Shown: piece by piece, positions 57,801 to 64,000 of the stretch
Layout: each line of letters opens with the position of its first letter
How positions within the stretch are numbered: the stretch's first letter is position 1
NCBI GenBank assembly: GCA_002347725.1
Contig: DDXA01000004.1
Location: 1,054,001-1,118,000, forward strand
Direction of reading: 5' to 3'
DNA length: 64,000 nucleotides
From: Actinobacteria bacterium UBA2272
GTDB taxonomy: Bacteria; Actinomycetota; Coriobacteriia; Anaerosomatales; Anaerosomataceae
The notes under the pieces: model-generated
Seen by the model: only the letters and a program-made list of their open reading frames with translations
Told to the model about the DNA's origin: nothing
Database searches by the model: none
Translations under genes and position numbers: made by a program

Positions 57801-57824
57801 ATGAGTACCGTCCGGAGGTGCCGA

Positions 57825-58301
57825 ATGTTGCAGTTCCCCGCTATCAGCGCGACCGATCTTGACGGTAGGCGCTACGATGTCCCGGGCGGCCTCCCGGCGG
57901 GTCCGCGCGTGGTGATAGTCGCGTCCAAGCGGTGGCAGCAGGTTCTTGTCGAGATGTGGAAGGCACGGCTACGGCGGCTCGAGCATGAGTTCCCGAATCT
58001 CGGCGTGTGGAGCGTTGCGGTGCTGCCGAAGCTCCTCGTTCCGGCGCGTCCGCTTATCGATGGGGGGATGCGTGCCGAGCTTGACGACCCCCGGATCCGT
58101 CGGCGCACCCTCACGGCTTACGTCGACATCGAGACGTTCGTATCGGCGCTCGGCGTAGCGGATCTCGAGACGGTACACGCGTTCCTGCTCGCTCCGGACG
58201 GCGAGATCATGTGGGGCGGGAGCGGCAAGCCGGCCGCCGAGGACGTCACGTCGCTCGGTGAGATGCTCGCGTGGTGGAATCCGGGGTCAGAGCGCGGCTA
58301 G
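57825..58301 (+). CDS. Thioredoxin-fold protein without active-site Cys
   Basis: 158 residues from ATG 57825, chosen for the GGAGG 7 bases upstream; ATG 57801 is a leaderless alternative. FPAISATDLDGRRYDVPGG and PRVVIVASKRWQQVLVEMWK match the start of AhpC/thioredoxin-like folds, but where WCxxC should be there is RWQQV, and no Cys occurs in the domain. HAFLLAPDGEIMWGG is the usual end strand pair. A non-catalytic redox partner or regulator is possible. It is divergent from the selenocysteine peroxiredoxin and shares its promoter region. Confidence 0.65.
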   Translation: MLQFPAISATDLDGRRYDVPGGLPAGPRVVIVASKRWQQVLVEMWKARLRRLEHEFPNLGVWSVAVLPKLLVPARPLIDGGMRAELDDPRIRRRTLTAYVDIETFVSALGVADLETVHAFLLAPDGEIMWGGSGKPAAEDVTSLGEMLAWWNPGSERG

Positions 58302-58328
58302 CGTGTCGGTCCGGTGTAGCATGATCGC

Positions 58329-58793
58329 ATGAGGTACATCATCGACGGCTACAACGTGACGCGCCGTGACCCGGCAACGGAGCACGCGGATCTTGCGATG
58401 CAGCGAGAAGCGCTTGTCGCCCGGCTCGCGGTAAGGGGCCGTGACCTGCTCGGGTCGGGGCCGATCGTCGTCGTGTTCGACGGGCGGCGCGGCGGGGGAG
58501 CCGACGGACGGCGCGGCAACGTGGAAGTCCGCTTCTCGCGCGATGAGACCGCCGATGACCTGATCGCCCGGCTGGTGACGGGGGCCGGGGACACGGTGGC
58601 GACGTCGGACGCGGGGCTGGCCGGGCGCGTGCGAGGGGTCGGGGCGGCGGTGATCGGCGCCGAGGCGTGTTTCGAAGGGCGCCGGGCGCGGCGTCGTGGC
58701 GGGCGGTATCCTGCCGCCACAGCGGGGCTGCCGCCGGGGGCGAACAGAGTGACCGAGGAACTCAAGAAGATCTGGCTGACCGACGAGGAGTGA
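58329..58793 (+). CDS. YacP-like NYN-domain RNase
   Basis: 154 residues. YIIDGYNVTRRDP starts the NYN (PIN-like) domain with the first Asp; VVVFDGRRGGG and RFSRDETADDLIARLV supply further acidic residues, and VATSDAGLAGRV is the last conserved block. YacP/Rae1-type proteins are endoribonucleases, some acting on ribosomes. TAGCAT 6 bases before the ATG could be a -10 of a leaderless message. Confidence 0.85.
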   Translation: MRYIIDGYNVTRRDPATEHADLAMQREALVARLAVRGRDLLGSGPIVVVFDGRRGGGADGRRGNVEVRFSRDETADDLIARLVTGAGDTVATSDAGLAGRVRGVGAAVIGAEACFEGRRARRRGGRYPAATAGLPPGANRVTEELKKIWLTDEE

Positions 58794-58794
58794 C

Positions 58795-59550
58795 ATGCCC
58801 GGCATCGGGGTGATCGTGAATGTCGTCGCGGTGCTTGCGGGCACTGTCGTGGGGCTCGTGTTCGGCAAGCTCATCAGCGAGCGCTTTCGCGGAATAGCAT
58901 TCGCCGCGATCGGCCTTGCCGTCATGGTGATCGGCATCGCCATGGCGCTCGGTGGCCTGTCCGCGCTCGGCGAGACACACCTGGGTGACTACGCGGCGCT
59001 CGTGCTGGTCGGAGCGCTCGTGGTGGGGTCGCTCGCAGGCGAGGCACTGAGGATCGAGTACTGGCTCGAGCGGTTCGGCCAGTGGCTTCAGGACAAGGCG
59101 TACAAGATGCCGATGCTCGCTCCGGGCAGGGCCGATCAGCCGGGTGAGAAGGGGCACACCCTGGTCGAGGGGTTTGTGACGGCGAGCCTGCTGTACTGCA
59201 CCGGTGCCATGACCGTCCTCGGCTCGCTGCAAGACGGTCTCGGCGACCCGTCGCTGCTCTACCTCAAGGCGCTGCTCGACGGCATCGCATCGATAGCGCT
59301 CGCCACGACACTCGGAGTCGGCGTGGGGCTGTCCGTCATCCCGATCCTCCTGCTGCAGGGCGGCATCGCTCTCGGAGCGAGCGCCGTCGAGTCGCTCATC
59401 ACGCCGGCCGTGGTCTCGTCGATCGAAGCCGTGGGGGGCGCGCTGATCCTGGCGATCGGGCTCGACCTCACACAGATCAAGCGCTTGCCGGTGGGCAACA
59501 TGCTGCCGGCGGTGTTCATCGCTGCCGCGCTCGCGCTCTTCCTCGGCTAG
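58795..59550 (+). CDS. DUF554 (YdfK-like) membrane protein
   Basis: 251 residues with about seven membrane helices. IGVIVNVVAVLAGTVVGLVFGK at the start (two halves) and FVTASLLYCTGAMTVLGSLQDG are DUF554 hallmarks. ATG 58796 overlaps the preceding stop region; the listed start uses GTG 58795. No function is established for the family. It follows the NYN gene without a gap. Confidence 0.85.
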   Translation: MPGIGVIVNVVAVLAGTVVGLVFGKLISERFRGIAFAAIGLAVMVIGIAMALGGLSALGETHLGDYAALVLVGALVVGSLAGEALRIEYWLERFGQWLQDKAYKMPMLAPGRADQPGEKGHTLVEGFVTASLLYCTGAMTVLGSLQDGLGDPSLLYLKALLDGIASIALATTLGVGVGLSVIPILLLQGGIALGASAVESLITPAVVSSIEAVGGALILAIGLDLTQIKRLPVGNMLPAVFIAAALALFLG

Positions 59551-59574
59551 CTGTGCGGTGGCTGCCCGCGGCGT

Positions 59575-60231
59575 TCAGGCCTGCTCGCGCCAGCCTTTGA
59601 CCTGGTAGGCGCTCGGGCAGAGGTCCGCCACCACGCACTGCCCGCAGATGGGCCGCTTGGCGTCGCAGATCGCCCGCCCGTGCTCGATGAGGCGGTAGGT
59701 GAGTGCGCCCCACTCGTCGCGCGGGAAGAGCGCCATGAGGTCACGTTCGACCTTGCCGGTGTCCTCGTGGGCCGAGAAGCCGAGGCGGCGCGCCAGACGG
59801 AAGACGTGGGTATCGACCGCAACGCCCTCGGCCTTCCCGAACGCGTTGTAGAGCACGATGTTGGCGGTCTTGCGCGCGACTCCCGGAAGCGTGAGCAGAT
59901 CCTCCATCGTGTCGGGCACGCGCCCGCCGTACTCGGCGACGATGCGCCGAGCCGCCCCCATGATGTTCTTCGTCTTGTTCCGGAAGAAGCCGGTAGGGTG
60001 CACGATCTCCTCGATCTCGGCGGGGTCGGCTGCCGCGAGCGCATCGGGCGTGGGGAAGCGCTCGAACAGGACCGGCGTCACCTTGTTGACGCCGACGTCG
60101 GTGGTCTGCGCCGAGAGGATCACAGCCACGAGCAGCTGGAACTCACTCTCGTAGCCGAGTGCGATGCGAGCCGACGGGTAGAGCCTCTTCAGCCGAGCGT
60201 CGATCTCTGCGGCGCGTTCGGGTGTGGACAT
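59575..60231 (-). CDS. nth: Endonuclease III
   Basis: 218 residues. HhH motif LPGVARKTANIVLYNAF with the catalytic Lys, then VDTHVFRLARRLG with the catalytic Asp. The C-terminal Fe-S cluster is CDAKRPICGQCVVADLC (Cx6Cx2Cx5C). ILSAQTTDVGVNKVTP is the conserved N-terminal helix. A bifunctional DNA glycosylase/AP lyase for oxidised pyrimidines. The AGGAGG-type site precedes ATG 60231. Confidence 0.97.
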   Translation of the reverse strand: MSTPERAAEIDARLKRLYPSARIALGYESEFQLLVAVILSAQTTDVGVNKVTPVLFERFPTPDALAAADPAEIEEIVHPTGFFRNKTKNIMGAARRIVAEYGGRVPDTMEDLLTLPGVARKTANIVLYNAFGKAEGVAVDTHVFRLARRLGFSAHEDTGKVERDLMALFPRDEWGALTYRLIEHGRAICDAKRPICGQCVVADLCPSAYQVKGWREQA

Positions 60232-60318
60232 GGCGCCTCCTCAATGGTCGATTCACATGGTACCCGAGCGTGATGCCGCTACGAGTCACTTCTGGTTAAG
60301 ACGCCTGCGGCATACTCG

Positions 60319-60357
60319 GCTCCGGCCGCGCCTGAGGGGGGAGCGCGCGGCCGGAGC
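60319..60357. terminator. Strong stem-loop upstream of the L,D-transpeptidase gene
   Basis: GCTCCGGCCGCGC pairs perfectly with GCGCGGCCGGAGC (13 pairs) around a 13-base loop. It lies in the 200-base gap between the divergent nth and L,D-transpeptidase genes. A divergent gap needs no terminator, so it may be a leader structure. An outer pair TGCCGC/GCGGCA lies at about 60273-60315. Confidence 0.5.
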
Positions 60358-60432
60358 GGCGGGCTTCCCTCTTGGCGCATGCGTCAATCCGCCGCAAGGA
60401 AGGTGGGCGCATACATGAGGGGGAGACCATAC

Positions 60433-61368
60433 ATGAGCACGTCACTACGGCGGTTGAACCGCCTGCTGGTAACGTTCGTCCTGATGGCTGCCATCGTCGG
60501 GGGCAGCGGCATCGGCATATCGGCCGCGGCGGCGCCCGCGGCGCCAAAAGGCAGCCCGATGTCGGGCATGCCGGAACCCGGCTGGCCGGAGAGTCACCTG
60601 CCGGAGAGCGACCCAAAGCCCGGAGAGCCCGGCTATCTCGAGTCACGCCCGACCGCCGTCCCGCCGCCAGACGGCTGGAGCGACGCTGAGTTTCAAGCCC
60701 ACGACCCGCAGGGCTACGCGGCGATGCTGCCTGAGCGCCGCAGGGTCGAGCGAGGTCTTCTGACGAAGGTGCGTGCGGAGCTCACGCGACAGGGCATCGT
60801 GCGCACGACCGGCGGCAAGCTCTCGTCGGCCGACGCCGCTCGCGCGGCATCGGTCATCGCGGCTACCACGTACTCGCCATACGGCTACCTGAAGTTCACG
60901 CTGGTGCCCAACACAACGAGTCCGTACGCCCGCAATGGGTACCTCGGCACGCTCTACTTCACGTACGGCATCTACAACGCCGTGGTGGACGCCTATAAGT
61001 GGTACACGGTGTCGTGGCCGGCTCGGTCGGGCAACAATCGTCCTGCGGACCAGAGCAAGGTCAACCTCGGCCCCATTCCTGCGTACACCTGGGACTTCGG
61101 CTTCATGGACAGGATCTGGCGTGGCTATGAGGCCGACGGGCGTGTGGAGTTCTACCCGGGCAAGTGGCGGCTTGACCCGTGGACCGGGGGACCGTACGGC
61201 CGAAGCTACCTGGAGGTCCATGGCGGCACCGGAGCGCACACGTTCGCCGCTACGAGCGGCTGCATCCGGATCTACCCGGCGGCGATCAGCGCTTTGAAGT
61301 CCTACTACGACACGAAGATGGCCAACAAGAAGGACCCGGGGAGTGCGCACCTGACCGTTCGGTACTGA
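60433..61368 (+). CDS. Secreted L,D-transpeptidase (YkuD domain)
   Basis: 311 residues from ATG 60433, with GGGGGAGA 7 bases upstream (ATG 60415 is also possible). Signal peptide (LLVTFVLMAAIVGGSGIGISAAAA in parts), then a Pro-rich linker with PEPGWPESHLPESD and a domain of about 70 residues. The C-terminal YkuD domain has LEVHGGTGAHTFAATSGCIRIY, in its HG...SxGCxR arrangement with the catalytic Cys. It cross-links peptidoglycan (3-3 bonds) or attaches proteins outside the membrane. Confidence 0.88.
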   Translation: MSTSLRRLNRLLVTFVLMAAIVGGSGIGISAAAAPAAPKGSPMSGMPEPGWPESHLPESDPKPGEPGYLESRPTAVPPPDGWSDAEFQAHDPQGYAAMLPERRRVERGLLTKVRAELTRQGIVRTTGGKLSSADAARAASVIAATTYSPYGYLKFTLVPNTTSPYARNGYLGTLYFTYGIYNAVVDAYKWYTVSWPARSGNNRPADQSKVNLGPIPAYTWDFGFMDRIWRGYEADGRVEFYPGKWRLDPWTGGPYGRSYLEVHGGTGAHTFAATSGCIRIYPAAISALKSYYDTKMANKKDPGSAHLTVRY

Positions 61369-61395
61369 TGGAGAGCGTCCGGAGAAGGGGGAGCC

Positions 61396-62523
61396 ATGTG
61401 CGGGAGCGGTACCTGGAGACGTCGCAGGCAGGTTCGATCGGCGGTTGTCATGATGGCCGCGCTCGTGGGGGTAGCCGGTATCGGTGGCTGCAGCGGCCCG
61501 GTGGCAGACGGCGATACCGGGCCGTCCGCGGAGGTTTCGGACGGCTTCGATGTGTCGTCGCTCACCTGGGATCCTGAACTGGTCGCGGCGAACACGCCGG
61601 GGCTCGTCGGATGGCAGCGCTCGGGGCCTGCCGACCCGGGCACGCTCGTGGCGCTGTCACCGGAGGGGGGCGCGGTCACGCCGCTGTGGAGTGCGCCGGA
61701 TGCCGAGGGGGTGTCGTGCGTGCCGCACGCGGTCGATGGAGAGAGTCGCCGGATGCTCCTTGAGGTGCTACGCGCCGATGGCGTCGGCCCGGCCGGAACG
61801 TCACTGGTCATGCTTGGAGCCGACGGGGCGACTACGGTTCTGGTGCCTCCGGAAGGCTACGAGGGCATCTCTTCGGCGACCTTCGTAGGGGGGCGTGCAC
61901 TCGTGGTCGTGGATCACGCCACTCCCTCGACGTTCGACACGCTGATAGGCATGTACTCCGATGAAGGTGTGTGGCAGGAGGTACCGCTCCGCGGTACCGT
62001 TCCCGAGCACCAGTTCGTAGAGTGGGTGGTCGCCGTTCCGGGAACCGATGTGTTCGCGGTGCTTCTCAAGACACCGGGTGGTACCGGTGACCGTGATGAC
62101 GACGCACTCGTGCTCGCTCGCCTGAGCGACGACGGACTGCTGGTCCACACGGATGGCTTCCCGGACGATTCGCTGCCGGGCGCCTCACCGCTCTACGGCG
62201 TTGAGGGTGTCGTGTATCCGAGGACGTGGCGCGTGGTGGACGGGTCGCCTGTGGTCGACCTCGTGCGCGCCCGATGGACAGGCACTGACTGGGAAGAGCA
62301 GGTCGTCGTCGAGGCTGGCGCGATCGCATCCGGCATTGAGACCGGTCAGGTATCGGCACAGGACTCCGACGGGGTCTTGTGGGTCCGATCTGTAGCCGAA
62401 GGTGCTGGCAGTCCGGTGCTCCTGAGTCTTGACCCGGCGATCGAGGGTGCCGAGCCGATGCCGACCGCTCTGGTGATGGATTCGATCGACTGGTTCACGT
62501 GGGTCGATGCCGGCGATCGGTGA
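61396..62523 (+). CDS. Lipoprotein of unknown function
   Basis: 375 residues from ATG 61396 with GGGGGAG upstream. A basic start (TWRRRRQ), hydrophobic segment and lipobox GIGGC predict lipid attachment at the Cys of GGCSG. The mature part is rich in Val, Gly, Asp, with repeated short strand patterns (SLVMLGADGATTVLVPPEGYEG in parts, and a Trp/Asp-rich end), suggesting a beta-propeller-like fold. No named family. It lies 27 bases after the transpeptidase gene, so they are likely co-transcribed. Confidence 0.7.
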   Translation: MCGSGTWRRRRQVRSAVVMMAALVGVAGIGGCSGPVADGDTGPSAEVSDGFDVSSLTWDPELVAANTPGLVGWQRSGPADPGTLVALSPEGGAVTPLWSAPDAEGVSCVPHAVDGESRRMLLEVLRADGVGPAGTSLVMLGADGATTVLVPPEGYEGISSATFVGGRALVVVDHATPSTFDTLIGMYSDEGVWQEVPLRGTVPEHQFVEWVVAVPGTDVFAVLLKTPGGTGDRDDDALVLARLSDDGLLVHTDGFPDDSLPGASPLYGVEGVVYPRTWRVVDGSPVVDLVRARWTGTDWEEQVVVEAGAIASGIETGQVSAQDSDGVLWVRSVAEGAGSPVLLSLDPAIEGAEPMPTALVMDSIDWFTWVDAGDR

Positions 62524-62536
62524 CCGTCGGTCAGCA

Positions 62537-62568
62537 GCGAGGGCTCCGGCGCGTGCCGGGGCCCTCGC
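62537..62568 (+). terminator. Terminator after the lipoprotein gene
   Basis: GCGAGGGC and TCCGGC pair with GCCGGG and GCCCTCGC (14 pairs, one T/G wobble) around GCGT, 13 bases after the stop. No T-run follows. Confidence 0.6.
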
Positions 62569-62697
62569 GTCGTGTGAGCGCTCCAGCGTCCGTGCTCGTT
62601 TGACCGCTCGCCGCATCAGGTCCTACACTCGCACGGTTGCCCGCCCCGTATCCTGGGACCCGGGCCCTTCGTGCTGTCTGGACCTTGGAGTCTGCCT

Positions 62698-64000
62698 GTG
62701 ACGACCTTCTTCGACGCCGTTTCGCCGGCGCTCACTGCTGATCCGGTACTCGCTCGCGCGCTTGCCAGGATAGAAGCAGGAGACGACGTCACCCTGGCGA
62801 CCCCGGGTCTGGTCCGTCCTCTGCTCGCGGCGGCGATCGCATCGCCGAGGAGCAGGCCGGTACTCGTGGTCCTGTCCGGCGCCGACGCTGCCGAGCGGTT
62901 CGCGCGTCAGCTGGGAGCCTACCTGTCTCCGGGGCGTGTGCTGCACCTCCCGGAGCGTACCGACCTCCCGTGGGATCGGACAGCGCCCGATCTCGAGGCT
63001 GTGGGCGCCCGCGCCAAGGCGCTTCACGCGCTCGCCAAGGCGCGCCCCGTGGTGGTCGTCGCAAGCGGTCGCTCGCTCCTGCGTGTGCTTCCGCCGAACG
63101 GCTCCCACGTGTTCGACCCACTCGTGCTCGCACAGGGAGCGGCCCTGGATCTGGCCGAGGTGGCGCAGCGGCTCGTGCGCATGGGATACGAGCGCGTTGA
63201 CACCGCCGGCGAACGCGGGCAGTTCGCACTGAGAGGTGGCACGCTCGACGTGTTCGGCGCAGACGCGATGTACCCGGTGAGAGCCGAGTTGTTCGGCGAT
63301 GAGATCGAGACGCTGAGGCGCTACATCCCGTCGACGCAACAGCACATCGCCGACGTCGGCCCAACCGAGATCTACGCGTGCCGTGAGGTTGCGCCGGGCA
63401 CACGCGCCGGGCAGGGTGCCCGTCGTGCCCTCGGGAAGGCTGCGCTCGCCAACGACGACCTCGCGCGTGATCTCGAGATGATCGAGAACGGTGTGACCTT
63501 CAACGGCATCGAGCAGTATCTGCCGCACTTCTACCGGGCCCCGGCGTCGGTGCTGGACTACGTGCCGCCCGGAGCGCTGATCGTGGTCGCCGAGCCGCGC
63601 GCGGTCTTCGACGACCTGGTGAGGGCGCGCTCCGAGATCGAGGCGCGGGCGGAGAGCGTCGCCCGCACGCCCGACGGACTGTACTTCACGCCTGCCGAGG
63701 TCGATCTCGGCGGGCGGCAGCGTGTCACGTTCCTCTCGCTGCTGCGTGCCGGCGGCGCCACCGACGGTGAGATCGTGGCGCGGCGTCCCGAGGTGAGCGG
63801 ACGGGAAGAGGCGTTCGTCGCCGGGCTGCGCGCGCTGCTCGACACGGGCTATCGCGTCGTTGCTGCGGTGCGTGACCGGAGCGGACGGGACCGGCTCTCC
63901 CGCGCGCTTGTGAGCGCGGGACTGTCCGTCGCTCCGCTCGAGCCCTCGGAAGAAGCGCTCCCGCCCGGGCTGGTCACGCTCGCGATCACCGACGTCCCGG
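62698..64000 (+). CDS. mfd: Transcription-repair coupling factor Mfd, N-terminal part
   Basis: 434 codons are visible, open to the window edge. The N-terminal UvrB-like domain is recognisable from LLHLPERTDLPWDR-type HLPERTDLPWD, LRMGYERVD-like LVRMGYERVDTAGERGQFALRGGTLDVF in pieces, and FFGDEIETLRR-like ELFGDEIETLRRY. MIENGVTFNGIEQYLPHFY is typical of Mfd. The GTG start is preceded by a weak site (TTGGAG). Mfd dislodges stalled RNA polymerase and recruits UvrA. The helicase part lies outside the window. Confidence 0.93.
   Translation, partial: MTTFFDAVSPALTADPVLARALARIEAGDDVTLATPGLVRPLLAAAIASPRSRPVLVVLSGADAAERFARQLGAYLSPGRVLHLPERTDLPWDRTAPDLEAVGARAKALHALAKARPVVVVASGRSLLRVLPPNGSHVFDPLVLAQGAALDLAEVAQRLVRMGYERVDTAGERGQFALRGGTLDVFGADAMYPVRAELFGDEIETLRRYIPSTQQHIADVGPTEIYACREVAPGTRAGQGARRALGKAALANDDLARDLEMIENGVTFNGIEQYLPHFYRAPASVLDYVPPGALIVVAEPRAVFDDLVRARSEIEARAESVARTPDGLYFTPAEVDLGGRQRVTFLSLLRAGGATDGEIVARRPEVSGREEAFVAGLRALLDTGYRVVAAVRDRSGRDRLSRALVSAGLSVAPLEPSEEALPPGLVTLAITDVP

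Noticed and set aside
1..64000. CRISPR array, insertion sequence, prophage, rRNA or tRNA genes
   Set aside because: No spacer-repeat pattern, transposase, integrase, phage genes or cloverleaf sequences were found; all larger gaps are accounted for as leaders, terminators or featureless spacers.

Overview
The window is gene-dense, GC-rich bacterial chromosome. Codon use, the dnaK-grpE-dnaJ-hspR-clpB order with a HAIR-like operator, an LPXTG surface protein with a sortase, and many GTG starts point to an Actinomycetota. The anaerobe-type contents ([NiFe]-hydrogenase maturation, nickel/cobalt ECF transport, CooT, an [FeFe]-hydrogenase-like sensor, a selenoprotein) suggest a Coriobacteriia-like lineage. 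That placement is inference from content. I saw no rRNA, tRNA, CRISPR, insertion sequence or prophage.

Layout. 1-5.8 kb: tail of asd, an OmpR/PhoR two-component pair, a QueT-like transporter, an [FeFe]-hydrogenase-like protein fused to a degenerate GGDEF domain, and an AmrS-type radical SAM enzyme. 5.9-14.2 kb: glycosyltransferase, TauE/SafE exporter, GNAT, LytS/LytTR pair, phosphodiesterase, UspA, and a DUF485/ActP acetate symporter pair. 14.2-30.5 kb is a long minus-strand run. Read in its own direction it is: secreted anchored protein, PIN-TM-TPR protein, trxB, trxA, DUF3842, cooT, a small Cys2 protein, a Ni/Co ECF transporter (MN fusion, Q, O), a zinc-ribbon/HEPN-like protein, hypF, hypC, hypD, hypE, an EamA transporter and pgi. 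The block looks dedicated to nickel supply and [NiFe] active-site assembly; hypA, hypB and the hydrogenase itself are not in the window.

30.6-39 kb: lon, then a cell-surface locus. It holds an LPXTG protein with three SdrD-B-like modules behind a possible attenuator, a small secreted HExxH protein on the opposite strand behind a class I cyclic-di-GMP riboswitch, and a divergent sortase, with two CRP/FNR-like palindromes in the shared upstream region. An epimerase, a uracil-DNA-glycosylase-like protein and a ferredoxin follow. 39.2-46.7 kb: heat-shock cluster dnaK, grpE, dnaJ, hspR, clpB, hsp20. 46.8-53.9 kb: YbjN-like protein, CHAD and CYTH polyphosphate-type proteins, a HTH/coiled-coil protein, an OFA-family MFS transporter, a PAS-GAF-SpoIIE phosphatase and a zinc-ribbon membrane protein. 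54-64 kb: 41-residue membrane protein, TrkH, a secreted protein, threonine aldolase, a selenocysteine peroxiredoxin (in-frame TGA at 57594-57596) divergent from a Cys-less thioredoxin-fold protein, YacP-like NYN protein, DUF554 protein, endonuclease III, L,D-transpeptidase, a lipoprotein and the start of mfd.

The strongest leads are the selenocysteine peroxiredoxin, the FeFe-hydrogenase/GGDEF sensor, the c-di-GMP riboswitch controlling a secreted metalloprotease-like protein, and the zinc-ribbon/HEPN protein embedded in the nickel/hydrogenase block.
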